Shown piece by piece: positions 32,561-45,130 of a stretch of DNA of 64,000 nt; within the stretch, counting starts at the first letter, position 1, and each line of letters starts with the position of its first letter. The stretch is from Helicoverpa zea. Taxonomy: Eukaryota > Arthropoda > Insecta > Lepidoptera > Noctuidae. A program made the position numbers and the translations under genes. The DNA lies in assembly GCF_022581195.2 (NCBI RefSeq), contig NC_061474.1, positions 6,510,001-6,574,000 on the forward strand, given 5' to 3'. The notes under the pieces are model-generated. The model had not been told where the DNA came from. It did not search any database and saw only the letters and a program-made list of their open reading frames with translations.

Positions 32561-32780
32561 TGATCATGTTGTGAGGAAGGTGATGAGTATGAACGTGGAC
32601 GGATATAGTGGAAGAGGAAGACCAAAAAACGATGAATGGATTGTGTGAAAGTAGATATGGTAAGAAAGAATGTTACTTGTGAGATGACGGCAGATAGAAG
32701 AGTATGGAAGGAGAAAATATGCTGCGCCGATCCCAAATAGGATTGGGATAAGGACAGGAAGATGATGATGAGGATGATGA
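32561..32780 (+). mobile_element. RTE-type LINE 3' end with GATGAT tail
   Basis: TGATCATGTTGTGAGGAAGG, GTGGACGGATATAGTGGAAG, AATGGATTGTGTGAAAG and AGTATGGAAGGAGAAAATAT are followed by GCTGCGCCGATCCCAAATAG and a GATGATGAG tail. It encodes a C-terminal stretch resembling other moth RTE ends. It is the best copy of a family also seen at 1015-1135, 3006-3520 and perhaps 62138-62226. Confidence 0.6.
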
Positions 32781-33330
32781 GTAGGTATATGGTCTTATTT
32801 ATCGAGAAGTGCTGTAGGATGAATATACACATCACCTATGTTTATTCGACATTGAAAGCAACAGTAATAATTTGTTTCACTGTCATGAATATTACTCCAC
32901 CTATAATGTTAAAAAATATTTCAAGTTGCAAGTCTATATTACTTCTGAAAGATATGTTGCCGTTCCCACGAAAAACCGTGAACAATATACAGAAAGAAAT
33001 GGCTCATAACATTTTAATAGATATTCATTTGTTTTGTTGTCGATAAGAGTTTCAGTCAACAGTACATTTGGTAGCACGTTCTTGAAGTTTTTTAACCATG
33101 TTTTTGTTATTGTTAAATGTCTTGTATTTTAAAACCATTGCCTTTGTGTTAGCATTTTTTTTTTCAATTTTCTCGATAAGATATTCCACTTTAAGTTTGA
33201 GAAAAAACATTTTGTTCGAATGATTGCAATCATTCAATATAGTTTAAGTAGTCTTAATTAAAGGTGGTAGACTTTCTTTGATACTCTTTTCCTAGGTGAA
33301 ATTAAAAGAGCTGCACATGATCTATTCAAA
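32781..33330. other. No gene seen
   Basis: AT-rich; short frames only. Confidence 0.4.
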
Positions 33331-33540
33331 TCTATACATATAATAAATCTGTAGAAAAGTAATTTTTGTACATTGAAGAAATTGACAAAAAAAATAGCCA
33401 GCATGTTAAAGGATAACTAACAGAACCCATTTCCATCATTTTTGTCATTTTTGTCTGTTTGTCTGTTTATCTGTTTGTTTGTTCGGGATTCACGTAAAAT
33501 CTACGAATTAAATGCAGACAATGCTTATATACAAAAATTC
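33331..33540 (+). mobile_element. Helitron-like element start
   Basis: TCTATACATATAATAAATCT and GTAGAAAAG then a TGTCTGTT/GTTTGTTT run parallel 9761-9920. No matching 3' end could be paired with it. Confidence 0.4.
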
Positions 33541-34828
33541 TACGTAACTTGGGGTATTACTTAGTTTTTGTTTCATCGAAATCGATTCACTCTATCAAAA
33601 GATATGATTAATTATGTGAATTCAAGATGTAAAATATTACGACACGCAATCTATTTGTCAAAACTGTACATTTGAATGTTGTACTTATATTAGTTGATCG
33701 GCCTATTATTAATCTTTACACAGAAAACCACACCTTCGCCTTCACCAACTTCGGCAGAAAAAAAAAATATGAAAATTTTGTTTAGCCAAGGTTAAAGTAG
33801 CTCCATCTGTGGTAAATAAAATACATCAAATTTGTCAAAGGAGCGAGGTGGTAAATGACAATATTACCATACATTCTTTATAGAGGATTATTATTTCAAC
33901 AGATGGAGTTGTGTATTTTCCGTAATTCACCATATTTTAACACGTAGTGTAATTTTTCGATAGACATTTCAATAGTGTTTGTCAGTTTGCCGTGCCACAT
34001 CAAAATCCAACTATAATTATTACCTTGATGAAAAGAAAATTAATAGTTCTCAGCCAAATTTAAAACGGTACCATCTAAATTATTTTTTTAACATTATGTC
34101 AAAAATGATGACTTTAGTGGAACAATTAATTATCATTTAAAGTTTCAGATGGAGTTCATATCAGGATTTTTTCATAAACATAGTTTAGCTTATCTTCCAA
34201 TGTGGTGGCCTTAAAACAAATTACTTTGAGTGAGTAGTATTAAGTAGACCTTAATTATTTTTTCTGATGCAAAATATGTAAACTTAATCGTAGAAGAAAT
34301 GAGGATCTATCTCTCGCAAGCGCTGCTAAGCGTGAGGAAGGTAATGTAGGATTCTGTAGCTTTAAAAACAAGCCCAGATACAAAGTGCAGATAAGAAATG
34401 GGAGCTCTCTCGATTTAATACCATACACACGTAAAATGCTTTATGCGTCTGAAAACGTACAAATTACGCGCCGCATACCAGAGACATGCTTACTTTCAAC
34501 TTCTGATCGCAAATACACTGTTCACGATTACGAACAGTCTCAGTAAGACCCGAGCCAAGTCTAAAAACCCTAAAAAACACCTTTTATATAAAACTACGTT
34601 TGATGTCATTTAATCACAAAGACAGAATTGTTTTCTGTTGCAAATCCTATCCACCTATATCCTATCCTAATCCAGAATGCATTGCAGGTGTGCATTGCAC
34701 AAAAACCAATGGTATCCTATTCGAGAAGTCAAAAGAGTTGACCTGCCAACGTCAGCTTCTGCGCTGAGCAAGTGTTCTTAATAGTACCATCAGAATTACA
34801 TTCATCGTTGAATGAGGTGAATAAATTT
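33541..34828. other. AT-rich stretch with short inverted words
   Basis: CTCCATCTGTGGTAAATAA at about 33800 and CAACAGATGGAG at about 33898 are inverted relatives, and a related AGATGGAGTT recurs near 34147, suggesting an old MITE. No gene. Confidence 0.3.
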
Positions 34829-34960
34829 TCAGAAACCACAATAACAGTAGGAGCCAAAGCGTATTATCGCTTCATAGAGCTCTGATTGGCCCCAGGTGAC
34901 CAAGTCAGGTCTGATTTGTTCGTTCATCAGATCTTTGAAAGTGTTTCGGTGGATACTTAC

Positions 34961-35118
34961 TGTCGTCCTGTTTACGTGTGACACAAAATATGGTATATAA
35001 ACGTCCTCCGCAAGAGCGAAATTTTTCCGGTGTGCGGTAGTGACGCACAGTATACAACACTTATGTTTCTTTTGATTTGCTGGCTCCACCAAGAAATGAC
35101 AAATTGCGAGGGTACATT
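34961..35118 (-). CDS. Candidate internal coding exon, unassigned
   Basis: On the minus strand the stretch is bounded by AAGATTTTCAG and ACA|GTAAGTAT, both close to consensus. A continuous frame of 140 codons (34829-35251) covers it; its 5' end runs into the edge of the foldback at 35234. The exon part encodes CTLAICHFLVEPANQKKHK then CCILCVTTAHRKNFALAED and PYFVSHVNRTT. The Cys and His residues might suggest a zinc-binding segment but match no family I can name. It could be an exon of an unassembled gene or a decayed transposase. Confidence 0.25.
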
Positions 35119-35233
35119 CTGAAAATCTTGGCAAAACTACAGGTTTCAAGTACGAACACATGAAGTGGACTCTCACAGATACGTACATTTTGCCTATTCG
35201 TGAACTAATGCAAACATTTCGGTGGAGTCCCGG

Positions 35234-35600
35234 CTTAGGCCTCCCCCACATTAGGCGTGCGCGATCCTCGGGCGTGTGAGTAGCGCGGGCGCCGCGCGTG
35301 CGTCGCGAGCGCGTTGCGTGAGCGTCGCGTTTTGCTGCCCTGCGGCAATCACAGCGCGCTCGCGGCGCGCACGCGCCGCTCTCCTTGACGTTTAACTGCT
35401 AAGGCGTTTAGCGGGCGGCGGGGATAGCAGGCGAAGGGGTAAGAACGCAACTCGAGCGCCGCGTGCTCGCTGCGAGCGCGTCGCTTGCACTCTTCACACA
35501 TGCTGCAGGGCAGCAAAACGCGACGTTCACGCAGCGCGCTCGCGACGCCCGCGCTACTCACACGCCCGAGGATCGCACGCCTAATGTGTGGTCAGCCTTA
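35234..35600. mobile_element. GC-rich foldback MITE
   Basis: Left arm about 35248-35343 and right arm about 35505-35590 pair through ATTAGGCGTGCG, GATCCTCGGGCGTGTGAGTA, GCGTCGCGTTTTGCTGCC. One arm has an extra GC-rich word of about 11 bases. Weaker pairing (TTAGGCC / AAGGCTG) extends the ends to 35234 and 35600. Composition is far more GC-rich than the flanks. Non-coding. Confidence 0.75.
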
Positions 35601-35654
35601 CCATGAGTAAGTGAAACTATCCTACCCTATGCGCCTGCTGATGATGATGACTCA

Positions 35655-35880
35655 TTTTATCATCCATCCAGCTATTCCCCAACTATGTTGGTGTTGGCTT
35701 CCAGTCACCGAATCTGTTTTAGTACCAATATTTTGCTTGGAGCGACTACCTATCTACAATCCAGTCAACTATACAAGACGATATCCATATTATGGTAAGA
35801 CTGACAGACTTTCTGGCTTCTGATTAGTCGCAGCAGCTGCAGAAAATGTACAAATGACAGCTTTGTCAGACTCAGAGCAT
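35655..35880 (-). mobile_element. SINE-A, diverged partial copy
   Basis: CCCCAACTATGTTGGTGTTG, GAGCGACTACCTATCTAC and TGGTAAGACTGACAGACTTT with CTGGCTTCTGAT follow SINE-A order with many changes. Confidence 0.55.
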
Positions 35881-36109
35881 GTAGACATAGATTATAGCTG
35901 TTTCCTGTGAAAATTACTTACGCACCATACGTAATAATTTTCCAAATTGGCTGAACAACGTCACAAACTTTACTTCTTTTGTTTAGATAAATGGTCACAT
36001 CCACAACACAACCTTGATCAATGAATCTATGCGACTGCTAAGTGCTAATCCTAATTATACTGTCACGTGAAAGAATGCACCTACGGGATAAGTAGTATTT
36101 TGACGATTC

Positions 36110-36149
36110 TATATTGCCCACGCAGACGAAGTTGCGGGCAACAGCTAGT
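36110..36149 (+). mobile_element. Helitron-like 3' terminus
   Basis: TGCCCACGCAGACGAAGTTG then CGGGCAACAGCTAGT. It is very close to a recalled Lep1-type end (palindromic GCCC...GGGC before CTAG). Confidence 0.45.
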
Positions 36150-36660
36150 TCTAAATAAAGACGTTGACTAAATCAAGTTTAGGCACAGATTAGGATGAAA
36201 TTTAAAACAGAAATGGTAAGACGAGATATTATCTAAATAAATTCGAGCAAACTTCATTTAGTCGAGATAAAATTTGAAAGATAAATTCTCAAATAAGGCC
36301 GGAGATTATGTTACTCTTTGTTTTGGAAATTTTTAACGTCTAATAAACTTTTTGTGGCACGAATATAGTCGCAAAGAATAATTTATGGCTTACAATTTTG
36401 GGTCTAAGTAGAATAATATTGTACTTTTTTAGCCAAGAAGAAAATAGTGATTTCATTTGCACTTAGATTAGTAGGTATATTTGCTTATTTAAATTCAGTA
36501 ATTTTCACCATTGATTACATTAATCCTAAGAGATATCTAACCGATCCCTCTGATAAAAAAAAAATCCTTTACTACTATTGCGAAGTGCTGTACCTACTCA
36601 CAATTAGTTGTGTTTTCTATATGTCTGCGAATATAATTACAATTAGCAATTTGGTCCCAC
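36150..36660. other. No gene seen
   Basis: AT-rich, with short frames only. Confidence 0.4.
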
Positions 36661-36820
36661 TAGATGGAGGTACGACCTGGCCAAGGTCGCCGGGAAGCAG
36701 AGGATGCGGGTTGCTGAAGATCGAACAAAGTGGCGAACCTTGTCCAGCTTGTGGCCCTTTGTACAGTACCTAGTGGATGTCTTTCCACTGACGCGACAAC
36801 AACGATTTGGTAATAAGCTA
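36661..36820 (+). mobile_element. LINE C-terminal fragment
   Basis: A frame beginning at 36663 reads RWRYDLAKVAGKQRMRVAED then RTKWRTLSSLWPLY, matching the (W)DDLxKVAGxxWMRVAxDRxxW end of RTE-type elements (compare WTDDLIKVAGRRWM in the copy at 27504). Short, 5'-truncated relic. Confidence 0.55.
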
Positions 36821-38243
36821 CGATACTACTTCTAAAAACTCATAAGTACTTGCTAAAATATACACGGATATTCAATTCAATGGGTTAAAGTAGCTGTAAA
36901 GTGATTCAATCAACAATTCCAAAACTGAAGCAAGTACGGTTTCTAATTAAATTAACATACAAATCAATTATATCATTACTGAATAATTAATAGCAGTCTG
37001 CTAATTCATAATACAAATTAATCAAGCTACTTTAACTCAAAGGCGTATCAATATAATCGATTAGTTTCACCAATCGCTCTAATTAATACATAATACTCTC
37101 GATACAATATCGATACTAATAATAATCGTATCGATAAAGATCTGAATCATCAAAGTCCGAGTTTTGTACAAATAAATAAATATCTCGACGTTCGATTCAA
37201 GTTTATTGACTATAAATCTTATCTCTATTTAAATAGAGTGTTATTTTAGTTACGATCATTTGGGTGGGTATTTAAAAGGTGATGATGTATTGGACGAAGC
37301 TGGTTGTATAGAGTATCAATAGGCAAATGAGTTTAAGAAGGTACGTTAAACTGTGTGCATTTGTACAGTTTCGATGAAAATTAGGGATAGTTAGATGCTA
37401 GAATATCTGGCTACCAATTTTACCACGTTGTTTTTGTTGCCCGGTTAACTGGGCTGATTAGATGTTCTGTAGTATATAAAACAGCGGTACTCAGCAGCAT
37501 CCGGTTAGATTGGAAGACGACCAATAGATGATAGAAGGTTGGGCACATGATAAAATTTGTTTCTTACTCATACTTAGGGGACGTGAAATTGAAAATAAAG
37601 TGGTTTGAATTCATGGATGCGTTTAAAAAGCTAATAAAACAAAATATGAAACGAGCTTTTCACAAAACAAAATATATACATTGTTTTATATCATCAAATA
37701 AAGCGCAATGAAATCAAACAAAGTTAGATTTGTAAACGAACAAGTGTACCAACAAACAAACTTAAATAATTGTTCACTACACAATGAATACCTATGTCAA
37801 AAAGAATATTTCCAATGGGCAAATAACAGAATGATTCGGAAAGGATACATCAATTTATAGCAATATTATACCCTGAATATGAAACCCGTGAAAACAGGTT
37901 TCAATCCAACGTCCATATTATTCACTGCTACACCTGCCTAGTCTCTTCCCAAGTTGGGATTGACTTGATCTGACTTAAGTACCTACCAGTGCCCTTTTTG
38001 AAGTAGCTGCCACCACAACCCAATTAGGTAAAACAAAACACAGCGGGTGAAACCGCGGCGGAAGTTAGTATTTTATTTAGACAGTTTTTACGTTGTAATA
38101 AGAGATTTTTTTGGAACTTTATGGTCTCATTCTCGTAATTTAATTAAAGTTACTATCTTTTTGGTCATAAATTCAAAATTATGCGCGAGTAACATTGTCT
38201 AGACTTCAAAACTTACCCAGACCTTTAATTAGTTTCGATTTTT
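36821..38243. other. No gene; one SINE-A trace
   Basis: Diverged SINE-A text on the plus strand at about 37435-37530 (GTTGCCCGGTTAACTGGGCT, GTACTCAGCAGCATCCGGTT). ATCGATAC/GTATCGAT inverted words at about 37105-37135. No coding signal. Confidence 0.4.
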
Positions 38244-38525
38244 AGGGTTCCGTACCCAAATGCTAAAACGGGACCCAACTGTTTTCGCTCCTCTGTCCAT
38301 CCGTCCGCTTGTCACCAGGCTGTATCTCATGAACCGTGATAGAGAGTTGAAATTTTCACCGATGATGTATTTCTGTTGCCGCTATAACAACATATACTGA
38401 AAACTAGAATACAATAAATATTTTGGGGGGCTGTCATACAACAAACGTAATTTTTTTGCTCATTTTCCAAATAATGGTACGGAACCCTCCGTGTATTCCG
38501 ACTCGCACTTGGCCGGCTTTTATTT
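38244..38525. mobile_element. GGTTCCGTAC repeat, fuller copy
   Basis: AGGGTTCCGTACC at 38244-38256 and GGTACGGAACCCT at 38476-38488 are exact inverted copies. CACCAGGCTGTATCTCATGA and the phrase ATGATGTATTTCTGTTGCCG lie between. The outer CGACTCGCACTTGGCCGGCT follows. This is one of the most frequent non-coding repeats in moth genomes; class uncertain. Confidence 0.65.
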
Positions 38526-40710
38526 TTCTTCAAGAGATTCCGAACGGGAGTTCTTAAAGTTTTTTCTTAATAAGTTTGTGTTATATATTTCTATGTATTT
38601 TCTCCGTCATACTCGCGTGTCGGATATTAATTTCGGTTATAAAATATCCAAAATAATAGTACCTTTGGTTTTCAAAATCCTTGTCCTTCAGATGAATCTG
38701 TAACAAAATAAATACAAAATTATTAATTTATAATTGTTAATTCAAACACATTATTTCAACAACATTTAAAATAGATGACCACATTAAAATTGGGCTACAA
38801 TTTAACACATGATAATAACCGATTATATTTTAGGCTTACGATTATATTATTGTTAAAATGGTTGAACCGAAAATGCGTTTATCATTTTTATAGGTCATTT
38901 TAACGATCTTTCGTCTGGCTTGCGGTTGGAGATGGTAGGTTGGTTTAGAAACAACCCAAAATGAAGGACGAGACAATGTTATGATCTGTTGCTGTTACTA
39001 TTTTTACAACATACGATGGATGGATGGATATAACATCGATACGATGGTATTATTATCATGGTGTTTAAGATAATATAATCTGCAATATTTATTCACTAGT
39101 ATTGACAGCGGTTTAACTAGCACCCTATGGGGTTTTACTTCCAGAATAAAAGCAGATTTCATCCGTGTCCAGATAACTCTAATCTCACATCTCCATTTCT
39201 AGTTACTTTTTCGTGATCCGAGACCCGAAAATAGTTGGGAAAAGACTTGACAGACGATTAATTGTTTAAGAAAACTAACAAAATACTGAAAGACTGTGAT
39301 ATAATTAGGTATGCCCTCTTTAGTCATTTGCTAATTCGACCAGGACTCTGGTAGTATAACTTACTTGACGATCATATCCGGGTCATCATGTAATTAAATG
39401 TCTACGTGATCCTTCCTGTCATAGCTTTCAATGAATAGAGGTAATCAATGCCCTTTCAGAACAAATTGTGGCGATTGCCAATACATTAGCTTGTTGAAGG
39501 CCCGAAGCTTAAGCATACAAAGTAGTACCTATGTATACACTTACTTGCGGTTGTGGACGTAATGTCCAAATAGTTTTAGTTTAATTTAAATAAATGCTAC
39601 TTTAGGTAAATTGTAGGTCAAGATAAATATATCAAGCTTCATTGCCAGACCAGTGTTAAATATTTTTTATCCTAATGAATTGATTTTAGTTTACAAACCG
39701 AAAGTAATATTTGATAGGTTAACTACTGAAACCAAAATTATTAATTTTTAAGCCAACCTACTATTTATTTTTTAATATTTTCAAAGAAATTAATGATCCC
39801 AAAAAGGCTTAAAATATTTCACAAAAAATTCCCTTTTATAGCTGAATCGTGGCTATTAAAGTCCTTACGTTCAAATAATATATGGTATCCGTGTAGGTAT
39901 TCAGAAAATACGAAGTACACGTACGTTTTATATATTTTCATTCGCTTAAGTGGCCGGCAATCTACCTGAACAGGTTAATTAAAAAAAATGTTTGCCCATT
40001 ATTGCCCGTTTGAAAAGGCTTTTATTTCCTTACGTATAAAATATTACTTAGATTTCTTTTTAATAATATTTGTGGTTATTGTTTGGGCCGTTCTTTCGTT
40101 GTTCTTTTGTTTAATTTCAAATGTGTGTACCTTTACGTACTTACACCTTTTTTCATTTGTTTTTTTTTTTTCATAACAATCTGTGGCTACGATTAGTAAT
40201 TGTGTTTAGTAACGATTTGATAAAGGAATTTACTTTGACCATAAAAAGGTAAAATTTCGACTAACCGAAATTGTGTGTGTGAATGTGCCATGAATTATAA
40301 TTTCGCGGACATCTTATCAAAAGTTCCTCAAAAGTAAGCTCATAAGTTAAGAAAATAACAAAACATATAGATAGAGATAACAACTATTCGCAACTCAGAC
40401 TAGATAAAACCGAAGCCCCATTCAACTATCTTGCAAAAAAACGAACCTATACATAACAAAATCCAATTCGAGATCGGGTCCAAATCTCGGAGACTAGCCC
40501 ATATCTATTTGCCGAAAGATTCTATTGATTCGCGGAACCCTACCTAATAAAGTTAGGGGTGCAGCACCCGGAAAAATTGCGAGAAAAAGTGGAACTTTCA
40601 AATGGATACATAGATAAGATTGTGGGTTCAGTTATCAAAATCCGTGTGAGATCTTTGGGCAATAGTGTTGTGATGGTCAGTTTACTTTGTGTTGACGATG
40701 AATCTTAGAG
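38526..40710. other. No gene seen
   Basis: AT-rich. Frames at 38491-38703 and 39988-40176 are low-complexity and hydrophobic by composition and are not called. Confidence 0.4.
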
Positions 40711-40900
40711 TCCCGCACACTACAAAATTTTAGTCAGACGATAGTTTGTTCGGGGTCATAAAGCATAGTATGGAAATAAATTATATATGTGCTATATGCG
40801 CATTACAAGGAACGCTGACTGGATTCACGACTTTCTTTAAAAAATAATAACCAAAAACCGGGCCAACTCTCAGTCGACTGTTTAATCTGCAGTGTGGTAC
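40711..40900. mobile_element. MITE with imperfect CACACT termini
   Basis: CGCACACTACAAAATTTTAG with TCAGACGATAGTTTG on the left resembles, in reverse complement, CAACTCTCAGTCGACTG with TTTAATCTGCAGTGTGGTAC on the right. The right end also recurs at 17925-17980. About 190 bp. Confidence 0.5.
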
Positions 40901-40993
40901 TTCTAGTCTTTATATTAGTAATGCAATTTGGGTTGAAGAGAAGGCAATATTGATCTCGATGTTCGTCTGTTTTAAATTTTGATTTGTATAGTT

Positions 40994-41253
40994 AAATAAA
41001 TAAATAAATATCACGACACCTTCACACACGGTCGGTTAGCCCCATGGTAAGCTATTTATTAGCTTGTGTTATGGGTGCTAACACAACTGATAAACTACAT
41101 ATAGCTACATATATACATAGTTATAAATACATATTATAACACCCAGACCACGGCCAATAAGCATGCTCATCACACAAATGTCGACCGAACCGGGAATCGA
41201 ACCCGGGACCTCAGGTCCGGCAGTCCGGCATGGTAACCATTGCGCCATCGAGG
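40994..41253 (-). mobile_element. tRNA-derived SINE-C, full length with 11-bp TSD
   Basis: On the minus strand the head reads CCTCGATGGCGCAATGGTTA with A-box TGGCGCAATGG (41238-41248) and B-box GGGTTCGATTCCC (41192-41204). The 3' end is an (ATTT)n run. TTTGTATAGTT at 40983-40993 and 41254-41264 is an exact target-site duplication. The tRNA-like part is transcribed by RNA polymerase III in such families. Confidence 0.88.
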
Positions 41254-41264
41254 TTTGTATAGTT

Positions 41265-42742
41265 TACGTGTGAGTTAGACGATCATACTCAAAGAAAATC
41301 CGTTCGAATACGCGAACGGACGGTACTAGTGTGAAAAGTTTATCCAGATTTCATATAAACTAAATCATAATGACCATCGTTTGGCATGTCTCACGAAACA
41401 AGCCATAATTGAAAGGGATTCTTTCTATAAAAAAGTGCATAGATTTAATCTATTTATAAAGGACCCATGGGACCCAATAACCTTTTAGTTCGACCTTTTT
41501 GCCACCAAGCGGACATTGACCTTATACTTTTTTTATGAAAATGCTTTTTACCCACAGTTGACAGAACATAAAGGGTGTATGCGTTTTTGAAACGATAAAT
41601 TGCTTTAGAAGCAGGTTTTTTAACGAAATCATGAATGCATAGCTGAATTGAGAACCTCCTCCTTATGAGTTTATGTGAGGTACAATTTTTTGCAGAGTGG
41701 TGATAAATAGACTGATCAAGATTATCTAGAATCTAGATGTCTAGATACACTATTTGACTTTAAAAATCTATATTTTTATCTTAAACATGATATTGAAGCT
41801 TAGATGAGGATTATTAGACAGCATGAGTGATTTTAAATCACCGACATAAAATGACTTGGCGACATGCCGAATACAAGGGGGATATTTTAGACTATGACAA
41901 TTTTTTTTAATATCAAAACTCACAAACAAACACCGAGTAAGAGTTTATTCCCCTCATAATTCCTGACATTTGTTTCATCTAAATGTCACCTCGCTTAAAT
42001 CCCTACTAGAATGGCACATGCATTTTTGCTCGTATCATTTTTGTACGTTGGAGCTGAGTGCCAAATTGTCAATCTTTCAATCAATAATTGTTAGTGGTAT
42101 TGCCAGTTGCCAAAGGGTTTTAGTTTTCACTTTTGTTGAACATATTTGGCAGATGATTGAGGTTTTGAGTATGTAGTCAGTGGTCAATTGACATCTTGAT
42201 GATGTTATAAATTACACGTGTCATCGTGTTTCATTTAAAAGTTTTTATACTGTTGCTAAGCTGCTCTTGTTTGTAGATTTTTTGATATTTTCCGTACTTT
42301 GTTCTGTGAATACCTACTGTCACATTTAGCATCAAGTCCGATTTAAATTATCACACAATTTTCACAGTAAGGAGGTAGTCTTTATTGGTCGATAGTAGGC
42401 ACCTACCTACTAAGTAAACAAAAGACCCAGTAAGTAGATACAAAACTAATTTGTGTCTCCTATTATAATTTGAGAATTGCCGTATCAATTCTCTGATTAA
42501 TTTGCTGAACACTCATACTAGACATTTTCCTACAAAAATGGATTTTTCATTTCAAAATAGAACTAGACGACAAAGACTGCCCAATTTGAGTTTCACGGTT
42601 GGACACTACTAATTGGATTAATATCTGACTAGTGTTTTTGTGTTGCGTGGGAATTGTATTTTATTCTATAAAATCACTTTCATGCGTAACGGGGTAGAAT
42701 ACAAAAAAAAACATATCTTTGTTAGAGTACAATGGATTTTTT
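41265..42742. other. No gene seen
   Basis: AT-rich; no supported feature. Confidence 0.4.
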
Positions 42743-42850
42743 CATCATTCATCATCATCATCATCATCATCTCAGCCATAGGACGTCCACTGCTGAACAT
42801 AGGCTTCCCTCTTGGATCTCCACAAATACCTGTTGGAGGCGACCTGCATC
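42743..42850 (-). mobile_element. RTE LINE, tail-only copy
   Basis: Starts with a (CATCAT) run followed by CTCAGCCATAGGACGTCCAC and GTTGGAGGCGACCTGCATC, the same 3' end as the LINE at 27484-28803. Only about 108 bp were inserted or kept. Confidence 0.8.
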
Positions 42851-44974
42851 TTAAGACATTGTCATGGTTATTATGTCTTCGTGTAAAACACTGGTGCATC
42901 CTATTTGACAAACGCCCACACTTCTAATCCATAATAGATTGATCAACTAAGCGAAATGAGTTACAACAATAACGCCAAGTCATTGACCTTTTAAACTACG
43001 CTATTAATAACCACGTCAGGTTGTTACAAATTTTGTATACTTATTTACGATATTAATATAAACAAACATAATTATATTGAAACCACCTGTGCATCTGTTT
43101 GACTCGAAAGGTTAATTTCGTGAACAATGTTTATTTTTGCACTTTCAGAACAAAAGATAGTTAAGGGCAGAAAAAATGGGTCAGCTATTTTTGTTTGAAA
43201 AGTTTGGTTGATAGCCAGAAAGTTTTTTGTTAAAAATTGTGTCAATTAATTTTGTCGAATTATTTTGAGTAGTGACACGAATCAGATGAGATTTTTTTGC
43301 AGCTGTTATATCCGATTTAAGTGTGATGATAGAACCGTGTGATGTGTTAATCTTTGGATTAAAATGATATAAATGAATTTGTGTGCCAATTTTTACGTCT
43401 GTATATTTTGAGTAAAAGAACATCAATATGAACTTTTTAGTTAACTCCAGCGTATTTTATATTATAAGTTTAAACGAATTCAGAACAGAGAGTAAATCAA
43501 CTTCCAATGAGCCCAAAAGACTTCAGTTGCCACTGTCATGTTGAATGTCAGTGCTGAGTCTTGACCACCATACGTTTGGGTCACAGAAAATGTCAACTGT
43601 TTTGGATCATAAATTTTGAAATGACTACAGGAAGAAAACTGGCGCCAGTGATTGACAAATTGTAAAGAAATTGTTTGTCATGTTTTGGACAAAAGGGAAA
43701 ATGTGATGCGGAAGAAGATATCCATTATTAACCATGCAAAATATGTATATGAAGGACGAGGAAGCAATTAGAGGTTTATGTAAAGAAACTGTAGTATGAT
43801 TAATATCGCAAGAAAACTTTGTTTTGTTATTGGATTTTCTACACAAATAAATACGTTGATGTTATTAAAATAGCTGTCCACTTATTTGTGACCGCTAGTG
43901 TATTTTTTTAGTTTCCTGTTTTACATTTACACTCATTATATTGCTTCTTATTTCCCTATATTATGATGTGCATATTAACAGCCTTTTTATTTTCTCACAG
44001 CTCAAATCTTTTTACATATAAAGGAGGATATGAACGCAATCAAATGATATAATAATAACTGTTAAATAAATAAAAGTTACCTATCAATCTATCCAATAAT
44101 TTCATTTATTCCCTGTCAACGGGGTCAGTTTATTTATAGATGAATAGTTTTGATTTAATTTTGCCAGCTTACTCAAACACTTCACTATTTACATAAATGT
44201 GAGCACACAATCGATATTCAAACTACATGAAAACAAATGTAGGTACATTCTCAGTTTATTGACGCTTAATGAAAACATTGTTTAAGTAGTAAACGGACAA
44301 ACGCCATTGGTGGAAACAACTGTGCTAATATGTGACGGTGGTTCATTTGTTTTCAGTACAAATGAGGAATGAGTTTGGTGTAAGAGATTTATTTGATTCC
44401 CTTTTCTTCAATATTAGTACGAAGAACTTAGGTTTGAATAAACTAAATAAATCATTAACAATTATCTTGAGCTTAAGTTAAGACTGGCACGGTGGAGGAC
44501 ACCGCTTCGGAGAATCTAGTGAAGTACCTAATTCATTATTTTTAAAGCAGAAGGGATACACCTATGTATATATGTGGTCATTTTCCAAGCAAGGATTCTC
44601 CGAATTCTACCGGTTCCAATAAAATACTTTCAACTTTCAAAATCCTCAATACAAAACAACGACATTATCTATATCGTCACTTTGCACTTAAACTTACCCT
44701 ACAGCCACAGCACATGTATGTTTGTATGTACCTACAAGACATTTCATATGACGTCACATTTACGTAAGCACGATACTTCTTTCTAGTAATTGATATTCAT
44801 GTACTTTATACTAGTTCTTGTCCATGACATTGCTCAGATGCCACAAACGTGTCCGGCTGTAGACCAAAGTCGTTCAGTTGACAATTTGCCAAATATCACT
44901 TCGGTGTGTTCGAAATTTAAATAGACGATCGTTTTTTTTTTTTTTTTAAGTAGATATATATGGTACTACCGATT
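42851..44974. other. No gene seen
   Basis: About 2.1 kb AT-rich DNA. No repeat family or exon recognised. Confidence 0.4.
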
Positions 44975-45130
44975 TCCCGCGGTTTCACCCTCGTTTCGTG
45001 GGAACTACTGCCCGTACCGGGATAAAACAGCCTATGTAACTCGGGAAGAGTCTTGCTTTCCAACAGAGAAAGAGTTTTCCAAATTGATTCAGGAGGTAAT
45101 TTTGGAGCCTTCAGGGTACAAACAGACAAA
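44975..45130 (-). mobile_element. Helitron-like dispersed repeat fragment
   Basis: CGCGGTTTCACCCTCGTTTC, TGGGAACTACTGCCCGTACC and CAGCCTATGTAACTCGGGAA, ending ACAAACAGACAAACAAA. Related to 248-345. Confidence 0.45.

Noticed and set aside
41180..41253. Possible tRNA gene on the minus strand
   Set aside because: It is the head of a full-length SINE flanked by an 11-bp duplication.
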